This document shows positions 49,941 to 59,312 of a DNA stretch of 64,000 nucleotides, piece after piece. The position numbers and the translations under genes were made by a program. The stretch is from Hyphomicrobiales bacterium (GTDB lineage: Bacteria; Pseudomonadota; Alphaproteobacteria; Rhizobiales; Beijerinckiaceae). Location: the NCBI GenBank assembly GCA_930633525.1, contig CAKNFP010000001.1, forward strand, positions 2,830,001 through 2,894,000, in the 5' to 3' direction. Position 1 is the stretch's first letter; each line of letters opens with the position of its first letter. A model generated the notes under the pieces. That model had not been told where the DNA came from, made no database searches, and worked only from the letters and a program-made list of their open reading frames with translations.

Positions 49941-50636
49941 TCAAGGCTTTCCAGACGGGTTGGGTCTGAGATCGGTCAAGACGGGCTCATTCGGCTCATC
50001 ATGGGCGACGACCCATGTTTCCTTCAGGGCCGCATCCTTCCATTCCCGGAAGGCGACCGTACCGGTGACGGCATCCATGTACTCGCGGATATCCGGGTCC
50101 ACGGGGATGGAATAGGAGATGAAACGCGAGACCACGGGAGCGTACATCGCATCCGCGGCGGAGAACGCGCCGAACAGGAAGGCGCCGCCCGCGCCGAAAC
50201 GCTTGCGGGCATCGCGCCAGATCGTCGTGATGCGATCGACGTCACGCTGGACGTCCGGGCCGCGATCCCGAGGCTCATAGATCTTGCCGAGATTCATCGG
50301 GCAGGCCGACCGCAGGCCACGGAACCCCGCATGCATCTCTCCGGAAATGGAGCGCGCCACCGCGCGTGCGAGCCGGTCTGTCGGCCATACCCCCGCATCG
50401 GGCCACCGCTCGTGCGCATAGTCCATAATTGCCGAGGATTCCCAGACGGTGGCGCCGTCGTCGATAAGGATCGGCACCGTGCCGCCAGGCGACAGCGCAA
50501 GGATCCGCTCCTTGGTGTCGGGCTGCGCGAGCGGAATGAGCACCTCCTCAAAGGGAATGCCAAGCTGGCGCAGGAGCAGCCACGGCCGCATGGACCATGA
50601 GGAATAGAGCTTGTTGGCGATGACGAGGGTCGGCAT
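49941..50636 (-). CDS. Glutathione S-transferase family protein
   Basis: A 231-residue protein. The thioredoxin-like N-terminal domain has LVIANKLYSSWSMRPWLLLR, with a Ser-Ser-Trp-Ser active-site-like turn, then PGGTVPILIDDGATVWESSA, where the cis-Pro and ESSA bind glutathione. The helical C-terminal domain follows with FLFGAFSAADAMYAPVV. The substrate is unknown. It sits between ilvI and ilvN on the same strand, 40 bases before ilvN, so a shared transcript is possible. Confidence 0.9.
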   Translation of the reverse strand: MPTLVIANKLYSSWSMRPWLLLRQLGIPFEEVLIPLAQPDTKERILALSPGGTVPILIDDGATVWESSAIMDYAHERWPDAGVWPTDRLARAVARSISGEMHAGFRGLRSACPMNLGKIYEPRDRGPDVQRDVDRITTIWRDARKRFGAGGAFLFGAFSAADAMYAPVVSRFISYSIPVDPDIREYMDAVTGTVAFREWKDAALKETWVVAHDEPNEPVLTDLRPNPSGKP

Positions 50637-50728
50637 GGGACGTTCCGTGCTGGATGTGATGATTATTGACCGTGGCGCTGGACGTTCATCCGTTCCAATG
50701 AAAAATTGTGAAGACGGCGATCACCGCA

Positions 50729-50821
50729 CTTCACCTCTCCCTGGTAGGGAGAGGTCGGCCCGCAGGGCCGGGTGAAGGAAACCCAAGACGGAACCCCACC
50801 CTCTCCCCGCCGGGGAGAGGG
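50729..50821. repeat. Branched palindromic repeat (three-way fold plus hairpin)
   Basis: An outer arm pair CTTCACC/GGTGAAG (50729-50735 and 50771-50777) encloses two hairpins: CCTCTCCC-TGGTA-GGGAGAGG (50734-50754) and CGGCCC-GCA-GGGCCG (50756-50770). The outer and first inner arms overlap by two bases. A third hairpin, CCCTCTCCCC-GCC-GGGGAGAGGG, lies at 50799-50821. This matches from memory a common intergenic repeat of Rhizobiales. Confidence 0.6.
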
Positions 50822-50914
50822 AAAACCCTCCATCTGCGCCTTCGCCAAGGCACAAGGCCCGGAAGAACGGTTCAAGGCCAGGCACCGCTTTTCGCCGGCA
50901 CCCGACAGCCCCCC

Positions 50915-52711
50915 TCACACCAGCATCTTGCCCTTCTCGTCGATGATGGCGCCGATGTCTTCGGCGGCATCGCCGAGGATCATCTCGTTATGGGCCTTGC
51001 CCGACGGGATCATCGGGAAGCAGTTCTCCATCTTGTCGACGATGCAGTCGAAGATAACCGGGCGCGGCGAATTGATCATCTCAAGGATCGCCCCGTCGAG
51101 ATCGGCGGGATTCTCGCAGCGGATGCCGACGCCGCCATAGGCCTCCGCCAGCTTCACGAAATCGGGGAGCGAGTGCGAATAGCTCTCCGAATAACGCCCG
51201 CCATGCAGCAGTTCCTGCCACTGGCGCACCATGCCCATGTATTCGTTGTTCAGGATGAAGACCTTGACCGGCAGACGGTGCTGCAACGCGGTCGACATTT
51301 CCTGCATGTTCATGAGGATGGAGGCCTCGCCCGCCACGTCGATGACGAGCGCCTCCGGATGGGCGATCTGCGCGCCGATGGCTGCCGGCAGGCCATAGCC
51401 CATGGTGCCGAGGCCGCCGGAGGTCATCCAACGGTTCGGCTTGTCGAACTTCAGGAACTGCGCCGCCCACATCTGGTGCTGGCCGACTTCCGTCGTGATG
51501 TAGGTTTCGCGGTCCGCCGTCAGGGCCTGTAGACGCTCCAGCGCATACTGCGGCTTGATGACCGTGTCCGAACGGCGATAGGCGAGGCAATTGCGTGCGC
51601 GCCAGCCCGCGATCTTCCCCCACCAGCTCTTCAGGCTCGGCTTCTCGACATCCTGCGGCAAGCCCTTCCAGACCCGCAGCATGTCCTCGAGGACATTGGC
51701 GCAGTCACCCACGATTCCGATGTCGGCCTTGACGTTCTTGTTGATCGACGAGGGATCGATATCGATGTGGATCTTCCGCGAGCCAGGGGAGAACGCATCG
51801 ATACGGCCGGTGATGCGGTCGTCGAAGCGCGCGCCGATATTGATCATGACGTCGCAGTCATGCATGGCATGATTGGCCTCGTAGGTGCCATGCATGCCGA
51901 GCATACCGAGGAACTGGCTGTCGGAAGCCGGATAGGCGCCGAGCCCCATCAGGGTCGAGGTGATCGGAAAGCCCGTCAGGCGCACGAGTTCGCGCAGCAG
52001 CGAGGCCGCTTCCGGGCCGGAGTTGATGACGCCGCCGCCGGTATAGAAGATCGGGCGCTTGGCGGAAGCCATCAGCGCGACCGCGGCGCGGATCTTCTCG
52101 ATGTCGCCGGACACCACCGGACGGTAGGTCTTGTGCTGGTTGTCCGTCGGGCGAGCGTAACCGCCCTTGGCGAACTGGATATCCTTCGGGATGTCGATGA
52201 CGACGGGACCCGGCCGGCCGTGCGAAGCCACGTAAAAGGCCTCGTGCAGGATGCGCGGCAGGTCCTCGATGCGCTTCACGAGATAGTTGTGCTTCGTGCA
52301 ATGACGGGTGATGCCGACTGTGTCCGCTTCCTGGAAGGCGTCGGTGCCGATCAGCTGCGTCGGGACCTGGCCGGTGATGCAGACGATCGGGATGGAGTCC
52401 ATGAGCGCGTCGGTCAAGCCCGTGACGGCATTGGTCGCGCCGGGCCCGGAGGTCACGAGCACGCATCCGACCTTGCCCGAGGACCGGGCATAGCCTTCGG
52501 CCGCATGCACCGCAGCCTGTTCATGCCGAACGAGAATGTGGCGAATGGAGTCCTGATGGAAGAGCGCGTCATAGATCGGCAGCACGGCGCCGCCGGGGTA
52601 GCCGAAGAGATGCTCGACGCCCTGGTCCTGGAGCGCCCGCACGACCATCTCGGCGCCGCTCATGATCTCGTTTGCTGTTTCGCTCACCGTCTCGCTCTTG
52701 GTCTTGCTCAT
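50915..52711 (-). CDS. ilvI: Acetolactate synthase large (catalytic) subunit
   Basis: This ThDP and FAD enzyme joins two pyruvates, or pyruvate and 2-oxobutyrate, to open valine, isoleucine and leucine synthesis. The 598-residue protein has FGYPGGAVLPIYDAL, the catalytic Glu in LVRHEQAAVHAAEGYARSSG and LVTSGPGATNAVTGLTDAL. It also has QVPTQLIGTDAFQEAD, and GDASF-like ThDP binding at VIDVAGEASILMNMQEM. The C-terminus is near VDKMENCFPMIPSGKAHNEM. The ATG at 52711 follows CGGAG at 8 bases. A promoter, a Leu-Ile-Val leader and an intrinsic terminator upstream imply attenuation by branched-chain aminoacyl-tRNAs. Confidence 0.96.
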   Translation of the reverse strand: MSKTKSETVSETANEIMSGAEMVVRALQDQGVEHLFGYPGGAVLPIYDALFHQDSIRHILVRHEQAAVHAAEGYARSSGKVGCVLVTSGPGATNAVTGLTDALMDSIPIVCITGQVPTQLIGTDAFQEADTVGITRHCTKHNYLVKRIEDLPRILHEAFYVASHGRPGPVVIDIPKDIQFAKGGYARPTDNQHKTYRPVVSGDIEKIRAAVALMASAKRPIFYTGGGVINSGPEAASLLRELVRLTGFPITSTLMGLGAYPASDSQFLGMLGMHGTYEANHAMHDCDVMINIGARFDDRITGRIDAFSPGSRKIHIDIDPSSINKNVKADIGIVGDCANVLEDMLRVWKGLPQDVEKPSLKSWWGKIAGWRARNCLAYRRSDTVIKPQYALERLQALTADRETYITTEVGQHQMWAAQFLKFDKPNRWMTSGGLGTMGYGLPAAIGAQIAHPEALVIDVAGEASILMNMQEMSTALQHRLPVKVFILNNEYMGMVRQWQELLHGGRYSESYSHSLPDFVKLAEAYGGVGIRCENPADLDGAILEMINSPRPVIFDCIVDKMENCFPMIPSGKAHNEMILGDAAEDIGAIIDEKGKMLV

Positions 52712-52781
52712 GGAATTCGCTCCGAGTGGAAATCGCTCCGTAGTGCGTCGCGCTGGAGGGGCCGGATCCGGATCGGGCAAC

Positions 52782-52805
52782 AAAAAAGGCCCCCGAAGGA
52801 GCCTT
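52782..52805 (-). terminator. Intrinsic terminator (attenuator) between the ilv leader peptide and ilvI
   Basis: On the minus strand AAGGCTCC pairs with GGGGCCTT-type bases around a TTCG loop, followed by six T. It lies 27 bases after the leader stop and 70 bases before the ilvI ATG. A second hairpin (GCGGG-ATTGA-CCCGC) covers the leader's stop. Terminators before a coding region on the same strand mean attenuation. Confidence 0.75.
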
Positions 52806-52832
52806 GCATGCGCCACCAAACGGACCTGCGGG

Positions 52833-52883
52833 TCAATCCCGCTCCGTCGATGGCGCCCCCGATACAATAAGCTTCGCGCGCAT
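52833..52883 (-). CDS. ilvI leader peptide (Leu-Ile-Val)
   Basis: A 16-codon frame, MRAKLIVSGAPSTERD, starts at the ATG at 52883. AAGGA lies 10 bases upstream. Its codons 5-7 are one Leu, one Ile and one Val, the three amino acids made by the ilv pathway. It lies between a good promoter and an intrinsic terminator. A ribosome stalled at these codons would be placed to change the fold of the region before the terminator. Confidence 0.65.
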   Translation of the reverse strand: MRAKLIVSGAPSTERD

Positions 52884-52914
52884 GCGCCTGTCATCCTTAG
52901 CCTGAATTTGCAGG

Positions 52915-52943
52915 ACGTTAGTTGAGAGCTTTGAACCGGTCAA
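52915..52943 (-). promoter_or_regulatory. Probable promoter of the ilvI leader
   Basis: On the minus strand TTGACC (52943-52938) and TAACGT (52920-52915) are exactly 17 bases apart. Transcription would begin about 25 bases before the leader ATG at 52883. Confidence 0.5.
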
Positions 52944-53392
52944 GACAGAATTACGCCAAAAAAGCAGCAATGGCGCAATTATATTGCCTGCCATCCTGCC
53001 GGGAATGCCCATCCGATGGGCAGATTTGAGCCCCTGCATTACCCCACACCGGGGCGTCCGGCGAACAATTCGCCTGCGGCAGAGAGATCGCTCGCTCCGC
53101 GAAACCGCCACAGTCTGCCGCCAGAAGCCCGCACGCGGTGACATTCCCCGCCGGGGTGGCGGACCGAAAAATGCTCGCCGCCAGTGATTGTTGTGGCTGG
53201 TACGATTTTCGCAGACCCCGGATAGGCGAATCGTGAAACGCTGCGACGGGACCAGACGATGAAGAAGGTGACGGGCCATTGGCCATGCCGAGACCTGAAC
53301 GCAGGAACGACCACGATTATCTCGCCAGACGCGTGTATCATGAGTTCGGCGCAGGCGAGCGACTGGACAATTTTCTGTGCGACGACGCGGCA
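52944..53392. other. Non-coding stretch between the ilv promoter and the transglutaminase genes
   Basis: About 450 bases between divergent genes, with no recognisable gene or strong hairpin. Open frames on both strands here lack family features and continue into neighbours in the wrong frame. Confidence 0.45.
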
Positions 53393-54346
53393 ATGAGCAT
53401 TCTGACCGTCAGGCATGTCACGACCTATCGCTACAAGCAGCCGGTTGCCTTCGGCGAGCATCGGATGATGTTCCGTCCGCGTGACAGCTATGACCAGCGC
53501 TTCCTTGATAGCCGCCTGACGATCACCCCGACCCCGGCATCGCTGCGCTGGATCCACGACGTGTTCGGCAATTGCGTCGCACTCGCGCGCTTCGCCGGCC
53601 GGGCCAGCGAACTGACCTTCGACAGCCAGATCCAGCTTGAGCACTCGCCGTTCAACGCGCCGGACTTCCAGATGGATGCCGATGCGAAGACTTATCCCTT
53701 TGCTTACAGCGCTGAAGAACTCCCGGATCTCGCGCGGTGCATGGAGCCGCATTATCCCGACCCGGATAACGTTGTGCGCAACTGGGCGCGGCAGTTTCTG
53801 CGCGTCGGCCATCCGACGGACACCGGCACCCTGCTGATGACGATGACATGCGCCATCCAGGAGAGCTTCCGCTATTCACGACGGACCGAAGCCGGTATCC
53901 AGCCGCCGGCCATGACGCTCGCGCTGCGCCAGGGAACTTGCCGTGACTTCGCGCTGCTGATGATGGAGGCCGTGCGCTCGCTGGGTTTCGCGGCGCGCTT
54001 TGTCACCGGCTATCTCTATGTTCCCGATCGCGACGGCCCCACGCGGCTTGGCGGAGGCGCGACCCACGCCTGGTGTCAGGTCTATCTGCCCGGCGCGGGC
54101 TGGGTGGAGTTCGACCCGACCAATGGGATCATCGGTAATCGGGATCTCATCCGCGTCGCGGTGGCACGGGATCCGAGCCAGGCGGTGCCGCTTTCCGGGA
54201 CCTGGATAGGCTTGCCCGGCGATTCCCTCGACATGGTCGTCGAGGTGCAGGTGTCGTCGGAAGCAGCGAACACCAACCGCGCCAATCCTGACGGAACTCC
54301 TGTGGAACGCGACGGCCCACGGCGCGTTGTCGATCAGCGCAACTAG
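53393..54346 (+). CDS. Transglutaminase-like cysteine-protease-fold protein
   Basis: A 317-residue protein with the N-terminal beta domain of the bacterial transglutaminase group (LTVRHVTTYRYKQPVAFGEH). The catalytic core has Cys in QGTCRDFALLMMEAV, His in GGATHAWCQVYLP and Asp in WVEFDPTNG. No signal peptide is present, so it is probably cytoplasmic. The family may act as a peptidase or protein cross-linker; the substrate is unknown. The ATG at 53393 is the start that best fits the family, although its ribosome-binding site is weak. A second, distinct member follows. Confidence 0.88.
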   Translation: MSILTVRHVTTYRYKQPVAFGEHRMMFRPRDSYDQRFLDSRLTITPTPASLRWIHDVFGNCVALARFAGRASELTFDSQIQLEHSPFNAPDFQMDADAKTYPFAYSAEELPDLARCMEPHYPDPDNVVRNWARQFLRVGHPTDTGTLLMTMTCAIQESFRYSRRTEAGIQPPAMTLALRQGTCRDFALLMMEAVRSLGFAARFVTGYLYVPDRDGPTRLGGGATHAWCQVYLPGAGWVEFDPTNGIIGNRDLIRVAVARDPSQAVPLSGTWIGLPGDSLDMVVEVQVSSEAANTNRANPDGTPVERDGPRRVVDQRN

Positions 54347-54472
54347 CGCGAGATCAGCCAGACCATAAGGCCTTCGCAAGAGTTTGCCTGCACCCGCGTA
54401 ACAGCCGTTCGCGGGGTGAGCGGTTTCGTGGCTTGGCTTGAGGCGAATTGGCTCGAGGGGAGAGGAGCAGCG

Positions 54473-55279
54473 ATGAAAATTCGTGCCGGCTACGAGATTA
54501 CGTACGATTGCCTGCAGCCCACGCCGATGCTCATCCTGCTCAGCGTGCATCCCTCACGCGAGCAGGATCTCGTTACGCCTCAGGCCATGACGGCGAACCC
54601 GCCTATACCCATCACCTCCTACATCGACAGCATGGGCAACCACTGCGGCCGGCTGACCGCGCCGGAGGGGCGGCTCACCCTAGCTGCCGATTTTGTCATC
54701 AGGGACAGCGGCCTCGCAGACCCCGTCGTCCCCGACGCGCCGCAGCACGCCATCGAGGACCTGCCCGACGAGGTTCTCATCTATCTTCTTGGCAGTCGGT
54801 ATTGTGATACTGACAAGTTAGCGGACCGAGCATGGGCGCTCTTTGGCGAGATCCCGCCGGGCTGGGCGCGTGTGCAGGCGATCTGTGACTTCGTGCACGA
54901 TCACATAGCCTTCGGCTATGAACATGCCTCGACGGCGCGCACGGCTTCAAACGGCTTCGCGGAACGTATCGGCGTCTGCCGCGACTACGCGCATCTCGCC
55001 ATCACATTCTGCCGCTGCCTCAATATCCCGGCGCGCTACTGCACCGGCTACCTCGGCGATATCGGTGTCCCGCCCGTCGACCTGCCGATGGATTTCAGCG
55101 CCTGGTTTGAAGTCTGGCTCGGCGGCCGCTGGTACACCTTCGATGCGCGCCATAACACGCCGCGCATTGGCCGCATCCTCATGGCGACTGGCCGGGACGC
55201 GACGGATGTCGCCATCTCGACCAGCTTCGGCCACAGCACCCTCGCCCGGTTCTCGGTGATAACGGACGAGATACCTTAA
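54473..55279 (+). CDS. Transglutaminase-like protein with a substituted catalytic histidine
   Basis: A 268-residue protein of the same superfamily but a different branch. The nucleophile region is RIGVCRDYAHLAITFCRCLN and the Asp is in GRWYTFDARHN. Where the first protein has His-Ala-Trp, this one has FSAWFEVWLGG, so Ser replaces the usual His. I believe this substitution is common in this branch. The N-terminal beta domain is MKIRAGYEITYDC. GAGGAG lies near the ATG at 54473. It starts 126 bases after the previous gene on the same strand. Confidence 0.85.
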   Translation: MKIRAGYEITYDCLQPTPMLILLSVHPSREQDLVTPQAMTANPPIPITSYIDSMGNHCGRLTAPEGRLTLAADFVIRDSGLADPVVPDAPQHAIEDLPDEVLIYLLGSRYCDTDKLADRAWALFGEIPPGWARVQAICDFVHDHIAFGYEHASTARTASNGFAERIGVCRDYAHLAITFCRCLNIPARYCTGYLGDIGVPPVDLPMDFSAWFEVWLGGRWYTFDARHNTPRIGRILMATGRDATDVAISTSFGHSTLARFSVITDEIP

Positions 55280-55288
55280 GCGTCAGCG

Positions 55289-56224
55289 TCAGGCCGCGCG
55301 GATGCTGAGGGTGCGGTTCGTCTCACGGCCGAAGCCGCGGATCGCGATCTTGTCGCCGTAAACCTCGACCACCGCGAAGGCCGACGTATCAGGCGTGTCG
55401 ACCATGCCCTTGAAGTTGACGAAATACTTGCCGGATACCTCGCCGTAGTTGCCGGCATGGTTGTGGCCGTTGAAAAAGGCCACAAAATTGTCGTAGCTCG
55501 TCAGAAGATCGACGATCCGCTCGCTGTCCCACAGATTGTGAACATTGGCGGGAAAGACCGGATAATGGCAGAGCACGATGACCGTCTCGCCCGCCTGCTT
55601 GGCCTTGTCCAGGGACGCCTGCAGCCAGGCGAACTGCTCGTCGCTGAGCGAGCCGTTCCATGTCATCGCATTGATGGCCTTGGCCTCCTGCAGCTTCTTC
55701 AGGCGCTCGCGGGCGATCTCCTGCTTCGGGTCCTTGGGGCCGGTCGAGAACAGGCTGACGTCATTGCCGTCGAGCACGATGAAGCGATAGTTGCCGCCCT
55801 TGAAGTCATAATAGGCGCTCGGCATACCCGCCGTCCGCACAATCGACTTCAGATAGTCGGCCGCCACCTCGTAGTCGTGATTGCCGAGCAGGAAGAACTG
55901 CTCGTGCTTGAGCGCGTCATAGAGCGGCATGATATCGCCGAAGCTCTGCCAGTGACGATCAATGATGTCGCCGAGGGTCGCGACGAACTTGAGATCTTCC
56001 TTGTTGAGGATCTTGATAGCCTCGGACAGCTTCCACAGGCTATTGGCGTAGAAGCGGGTTCCCTGCGGGTTCGGCGGAACCGGCGCATATTGCGGATCGG
56101 CGATGATGCCGAAGCGGAAATCTGGGCTTGCCTGCGCGCTGGCGCTCGTGGCGCCGAAGCCCGCGAAAGGGGCCATGAGGGCGGCCATGCCGCCGATTTT
56201 CAAACTGTCGCGACGCGTGATCAT
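55289..56224 (-). CDS. Tat-exported metallophosphoesterase
   Basis: A 311-residue protein. The N-terminus has a twin-arginine signal (TRRDSLK, then a hydrophobic AALMAPFAGFGA and cleavage after SAQA). The binuclear-metal phosphoesterase blocks are FGIIADPQY, ATLGDIIDRHW, LLGNHDYEVAADY, VIVLCHYPVFP and FNGHNHAGNY, in the order of the calcineurin-like family. The substrate is unknown; nucleotide or lipid phosphates are typical. GGGAGCCCCC precedes the ATG. It converges on the transglutaminase gene. Confidence 0.93.
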   Translation of the reverse strand: MITRRDSLKIGGMAALMAPFAGFGATSASAQASPDFRFGIIADPQYAPVPPNPQGTRFYANSLWKLSEAIKILNKEDLKFVATLGDIIDRHWQSFGDIMPLYDALKHEQFFLLGNHDYEVAADYLKSIVRTAGMPSAYYDFKGGNYRFIVLDGNDVSLFSTGPKDPKQEIARERLKKLQEAKAINAMTWNGSLSDEQFAWLQASLDKAKQAGETVIVLCHYPVFPANVHNLWDSERIVDLLTSYDNFVAFFNGHNHAGNYGEVSGKYFVNFKGMVDTPDTSAFAVVEVYGDKIAIRGFGRETNRTLSIRAA

Positions 56225-56296
56225 TGGGGGGCTCCCGTGATGGAGATGGCCCCGTCTAGCTCAGGCTTGATGGCGCTGATGTGACAGCGAAGGCGA

Positions 56297-57268
56297 TCAA
56301 CCGCCCTCCGTGCCGAGCACCATCGGCCGCGCGAGCCAGCCCTGACCGGCGACCACAGCTCCTGCATCCTCCGGCGTCACCCATTGGAAGCCGGCGAGCT
56401 GATGCCGGAAGAAGGTGAACTGCCGCTTGGCGTAGCGCCGGGTATCGCTTTGCGCTTCCCGAGCAGCCTCATCGAGGCCGATCTCCCCCTTAAGATGGCG
56501 GATAAGCCAGGGAACGCCATGGGCGCGCATGACGGGAAGATCGGGATCGAGCCCGCGCGCGGCGAGCATCCTGACTTCCTCGAGCGCGCCGGCCTCCATC
56601 ATCGCGAGGAAGCGCGCATCGATGCGGCGGGCGAGCTCCTCCCGATCCGGCATGAGGAACAGCCCCAGCCGATCGGCGCGCGACAAGAGGCCGGGCCGCT
56701 TGTGGCTGCGGAAGAAGGTGAGAGAGCGGCCCGTGGCCGCCAGCACTTCCATCGCGCGCAAAATGCGCTGGCGATCCGTCGGGCCGATACGCGCGGCGCT
56801 CTGCGGGTCACGCACCGCGAGATCCGCATAGAGCAAGGGCGTGTCACGGCCCTCCGCGCCCGCACGCACGTCGCGCCGCACCTCCTCCGGAACGGGCGGG
56901 ATGTCCGACAACCCTTCGATCAGCGTCTTGAAATAAAGGCCCGTGCCGCCCGTGATGATGATCGGTGTGCCCGCCGCCCTGGCCGAGGCCAGCACCGGTT
57001 CGATATCGATGAGATAGCGGCCGACCGAATAGTTCTCGGCGCCGTCGACATGACCATAGAGCGCGTGCGGCACCGCCGCCTCGTCCTCGACGCTCGGCCG
57101 CGCGGTGATGATCCTGAGGTCGCGATAGACCTGCATCGAATCCGCGTTGACGACGACACCGCCGCAACTGTGCGCGAGGCTCGCGGCTAACGCGGACTTG
57201 CCTGATGCGGTTGGCCCTGCGATGAGAATGGTGCGCAGTCTGTCCGACACGTCAACGTCCTTTCCCAT
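56297..57268 (-). CDS. miaA: tRNA dimethylallyltransferase
   Basis: MiaA adds a dimethylallyl group to A37 of tRNAs that read UNN codons. The 323-residue protein has the P-loop [12 protein letters not shown], the tRNA-binding [65 protein letters not shown] and [12 protein letters not shown]. The ATG at 57268 has GGGGTGG 2-8 bases upstream. A longer version, from the serB-overlapping region, lacks family sequence. It is divergent from serB with about 30 bases between them. Confidence 0.96.
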   Translation of the reverse strand: MGKDVDVSDRLRTILIAGPTASGKSALAASLAHSCGGVVVNADSMQVYRDLRIITARPSVEDEAAVPHALYGHVDGAENYSVGRYLIDIEPVLASARAAGTPIIITGGTGLYFKTLIEGLSDIPPVPEEVRRDVRAGAEGRDTPLLYADLAVRDPQSAARIGPTDRQRILRAMEVLAATGRSLTFFRSHKRPGLLSRADRLGLFLMPDREELARRIDARFLAMMEAGALEEVRMLAARGLDPDLPVMRAHGVPWLIRHLKGEIGLDEAAREAQSDTRRYAKRQFTFFRHQLAGFQWVTPEDAGAVVAGQGWLARPMVLGTEGG

Positions 57269-57298
57269 CCACCCCGTTTGCATGGCCACCGTATCCGC

Positions 57299-58231
57299 AT
57301 GACCGATACCACCCAGACGCATGTCGCGACGCTGGTCGCGGCCCCGGGAAGCAATCTCCTCAGCGATGCCCTTATCGCACGCGTGGCGCAAGTCCTGCCT
57401 GAAGCCGGGATACCCGCGCGGCTCGATCCGGCAATCGCCGCCGACATTCCCTTCCGCCCGGCAATCGAGGGCGCCGCCGACCCCGACCCGCGCGTCATGG
57501 CCAAGCGCGCCCATGTTGCGCTCGATGGATTACCGGTCGATGTCATCGTCCAGAGGGTGGCCGAGCGACGCAAGCGGCTGTTCCTCGCCGACATGGATTC
57601 CACCATGATCGGTCAGGAGTGCATCGATGAACTCGCCGATTTCGTGGGCCTGAAGGACAAGGTGGCGACCATCACCGAGCGCGCCATGCGCGGCGAGATC
57701 GCCTTCGAGCCAGCATTGCGTGAGCGTGTCGCTCTCCTTGCCGGCCTTGATGTCGGTGTCGTTGATCGCATCATCGCCGAGCGCATCACGCTGACCCCCG
57801 GCGGCCGCACCCTCATCGCGACGCTGCGTGCGAACGGGGCCTATACTTGCCTCGTCTCGGGCGGCTTCACGCTGTTCACCACCAAGATCGCCGCGACCAT
57901 CGGCTTCCAGGAGAACCGCGCCAACGTGCTCCTGACGGACGGGGACAAGCTTTCCGGCCAGGTCGAGGAGCCGATCCTCGGACGGGAGGCGAAACTCGCC
58001 ACCTTGCAGGAGCTGCGCCAGAAATTCGGGCTCGCTCCGCATGAGGTGGTGGCCATCGGCGACGGCGCCAATGATCTCGCGATGCTCGAAGAAGCTGGCC
58101 TTGGTGTAGCATTCCGTGCCAAACCAGCCGTGGCCGCCGCCGCCCACGCGCGCCTCGACCATGCCGATCTCACTGCCCTCCTCTTTGCCCAGGGCTATCG
58201 CAGCGATGAATTCGTCAGGCCAACCGACTGA
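57299..58231 (+). CDS. serB: Phosphoserine phosphatase
   Basis: SerB removes phosphate from O-phosphoserine, the last step of serine synthesis. The 310-residue HAD-type enzyme has an N-terminal regulatory region (1-90). Motif [21 protein letters not shown] follows, with motif II in [11 protein letters not shown] and motif III/IV in [31 protein letters not shown] is also diagnostic. The ATG at 57299 is the first in-frame ATG; a TTG at 57278 would add 7 residues. The start of this gene and that of miaA are close, so their promoters must overlap. Confidence 0.96.
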   Translation: MTDTTQTHVATLVAAPGSNLLSDALIARVAQVLPEAGIPARLDPAIAADIPFRPAIEGAADPDPRVMAKRAHVALDGLPVDVIVQRVAERRKRLFLADMDSTMIGQECIDELADFVGLKDKVATITERAMRGEIAFEPALRERVALLAGLDVGVVDRIIAERITLTPGGRTLIATLRANGAYTCLVSGGFTLFTTKIAATIGFQENRANVLLTDGDKLSGQVEEPILGREAKLATLQELRQKFGLAPHEVVAIGDGANDLAMLEEAGLGVAFRAKPAVAAAAHARLDHADLTALLFAQGYRSDEFVRPTD

Positions 58232-58292
58232 GCAGCAACGGGCAGCACCCGCCACCACGCAGAGCGGCTCTCGATTTCCACGAGGTTTGCGC

Positions 58293-59306
58293 ATGATCGT
58301 GGTCGCCCTGCTCGTGGTCGCGATCCTCCTGTTCGGAATCTGGTGGTCGGGGGCTTTATGGTTCCGGCTGCCTGTCGGCCCATACGCACGCTACGCCGCG
58401 ATCGCTGGCTGGTGTGCGCTCTCGCTTGGCACCATTGTCATGCTTCTCCGGGGGGACTGGCGGCCCCTCGTGCTCTATGCCGTGGTGCTCGTCGGGCTCA
58501 GCCTGTGGTGGAGCACCATCAGGCCCTCGAACACCCGGCAATGGGCTGATGACGTCAGCCAGATGCTGTCAGCCGAAATCAATGGCAATAGCGTCACGCT
58601 ACATAATGTGCGCAATTTCGAATGGCGCACGGAGACGGACTATACGCCCCACTGGGAGACGCGCCGCTACGATCTCGACACGCTGACGTCCGTCGACATG
58701 GTGCTGTCCTACTGGGGGCGGCCGGCCATTGCCCACACGCTGGTGTCCTTCGGCTTCGCCGACGGCCAGTTCGTCGTCTTCTCGGTCGAGATCCGCAAGC
58801 AAAGGAGCCAGAGCTTCTCGGAGATCGGCGGCTTCTTCAAGGAATTCGAGACGAGCATCGTCGCCGCCGACGAGCGTGACATCATCCGGCTGCGCCCGAA
58901 CGTACGCGGCGAGGACACCTATATCTACCGCATCCGCATGCCCAAGGAGGCCGCGCGATCACTGTTTCTCGCCTATGCCGAGGCGGCGAATGCCCTCACG
59001 CAGCGGCCGCGCTTCTACAACACCATCACCGCCAATTGCACCACCATCGTCTATGAGATGGTGGACCGCATCGTGCCGGGTCTGCCGATGGATTATCGGC
59101 TGGTGCTCTCGGGTTATTTGCCGGAATACATCCATGATGTCGGCGGCCTCGACACCCAGTACGGCGTGGCCGAGCTCAGGAAACGCGGCCGGATCACGGA
59201 GCGCGCGATCGCGGCTGACGCCAGCCCGGACTTTTCCCGGGCGATCAGGGCCAATGTACCGGGAATCCCCGCGCCCACGACGGCGATCACAGACGGCAAC
59301 AGGTGA
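58293..59306 (+). CDS. DUF4105 (Lnb-type) membrane-anchored protein
   Basis: A 337-residue protein. The N-terminal 90 residues hold about three membrane spans (MIVVALLVVAILLFGIWWSG, YARYAAIAGWCALSLGTIVM, LVLYAVVLVGLSLWW). The rest is a DUF4105/Lnb-like domain with SVDMVLSYWGRPAIAHTLVS, FVVFSVEIRKQRSQSFSEIG and the Cys-containing FYNTITANCTTIVYEMV. The His and Cys are reminiscent of NlpC/P60-like hydrolases. GAGG lies 8 bases before the ATG at 58293; starts inside the end of serB are less likely. It precedes the lipid kinase by 6 bases, a probable operon. Confidence 0.85.
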   Translation: MIVVALLVVAILLFGIWWSGALWFRLPVGPYARYAAIAGWCALSLGTIVMLLRGDWRPLVLYAVVLVGLSLWWSTIRPSNTRQWADDVSQMLSAEINGNSVTLHNVRNFEWRTETDYTPHWETRRYDLDTLTSVDMVLSYWGRPAIAHTLVSFGFADGQFVVFSVEIRKQRSQSFSEIGGFFKEFETSIVAADERDIIRLRPNVRGEDTYIYRIRMPKEAARSLFLAYAEAANALTQRPRFYNTITANCTTIVYEMVDRIVPGLPMDYRLVLSGYLPEYIHDVGGLDTQYGVAELRKRGRITERAIAADASPDFSRAIRANVPGIPAPTTAITDGNR

Positions 59307-59312
59307 CGGATC

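Noticed and set aside
52712..52894. An extension of ilvI to 52894
   Set aside because: The extension would read through the attenuator terminator and has no family similarity. The ATG at 52711 has a good ribosome-binding site.
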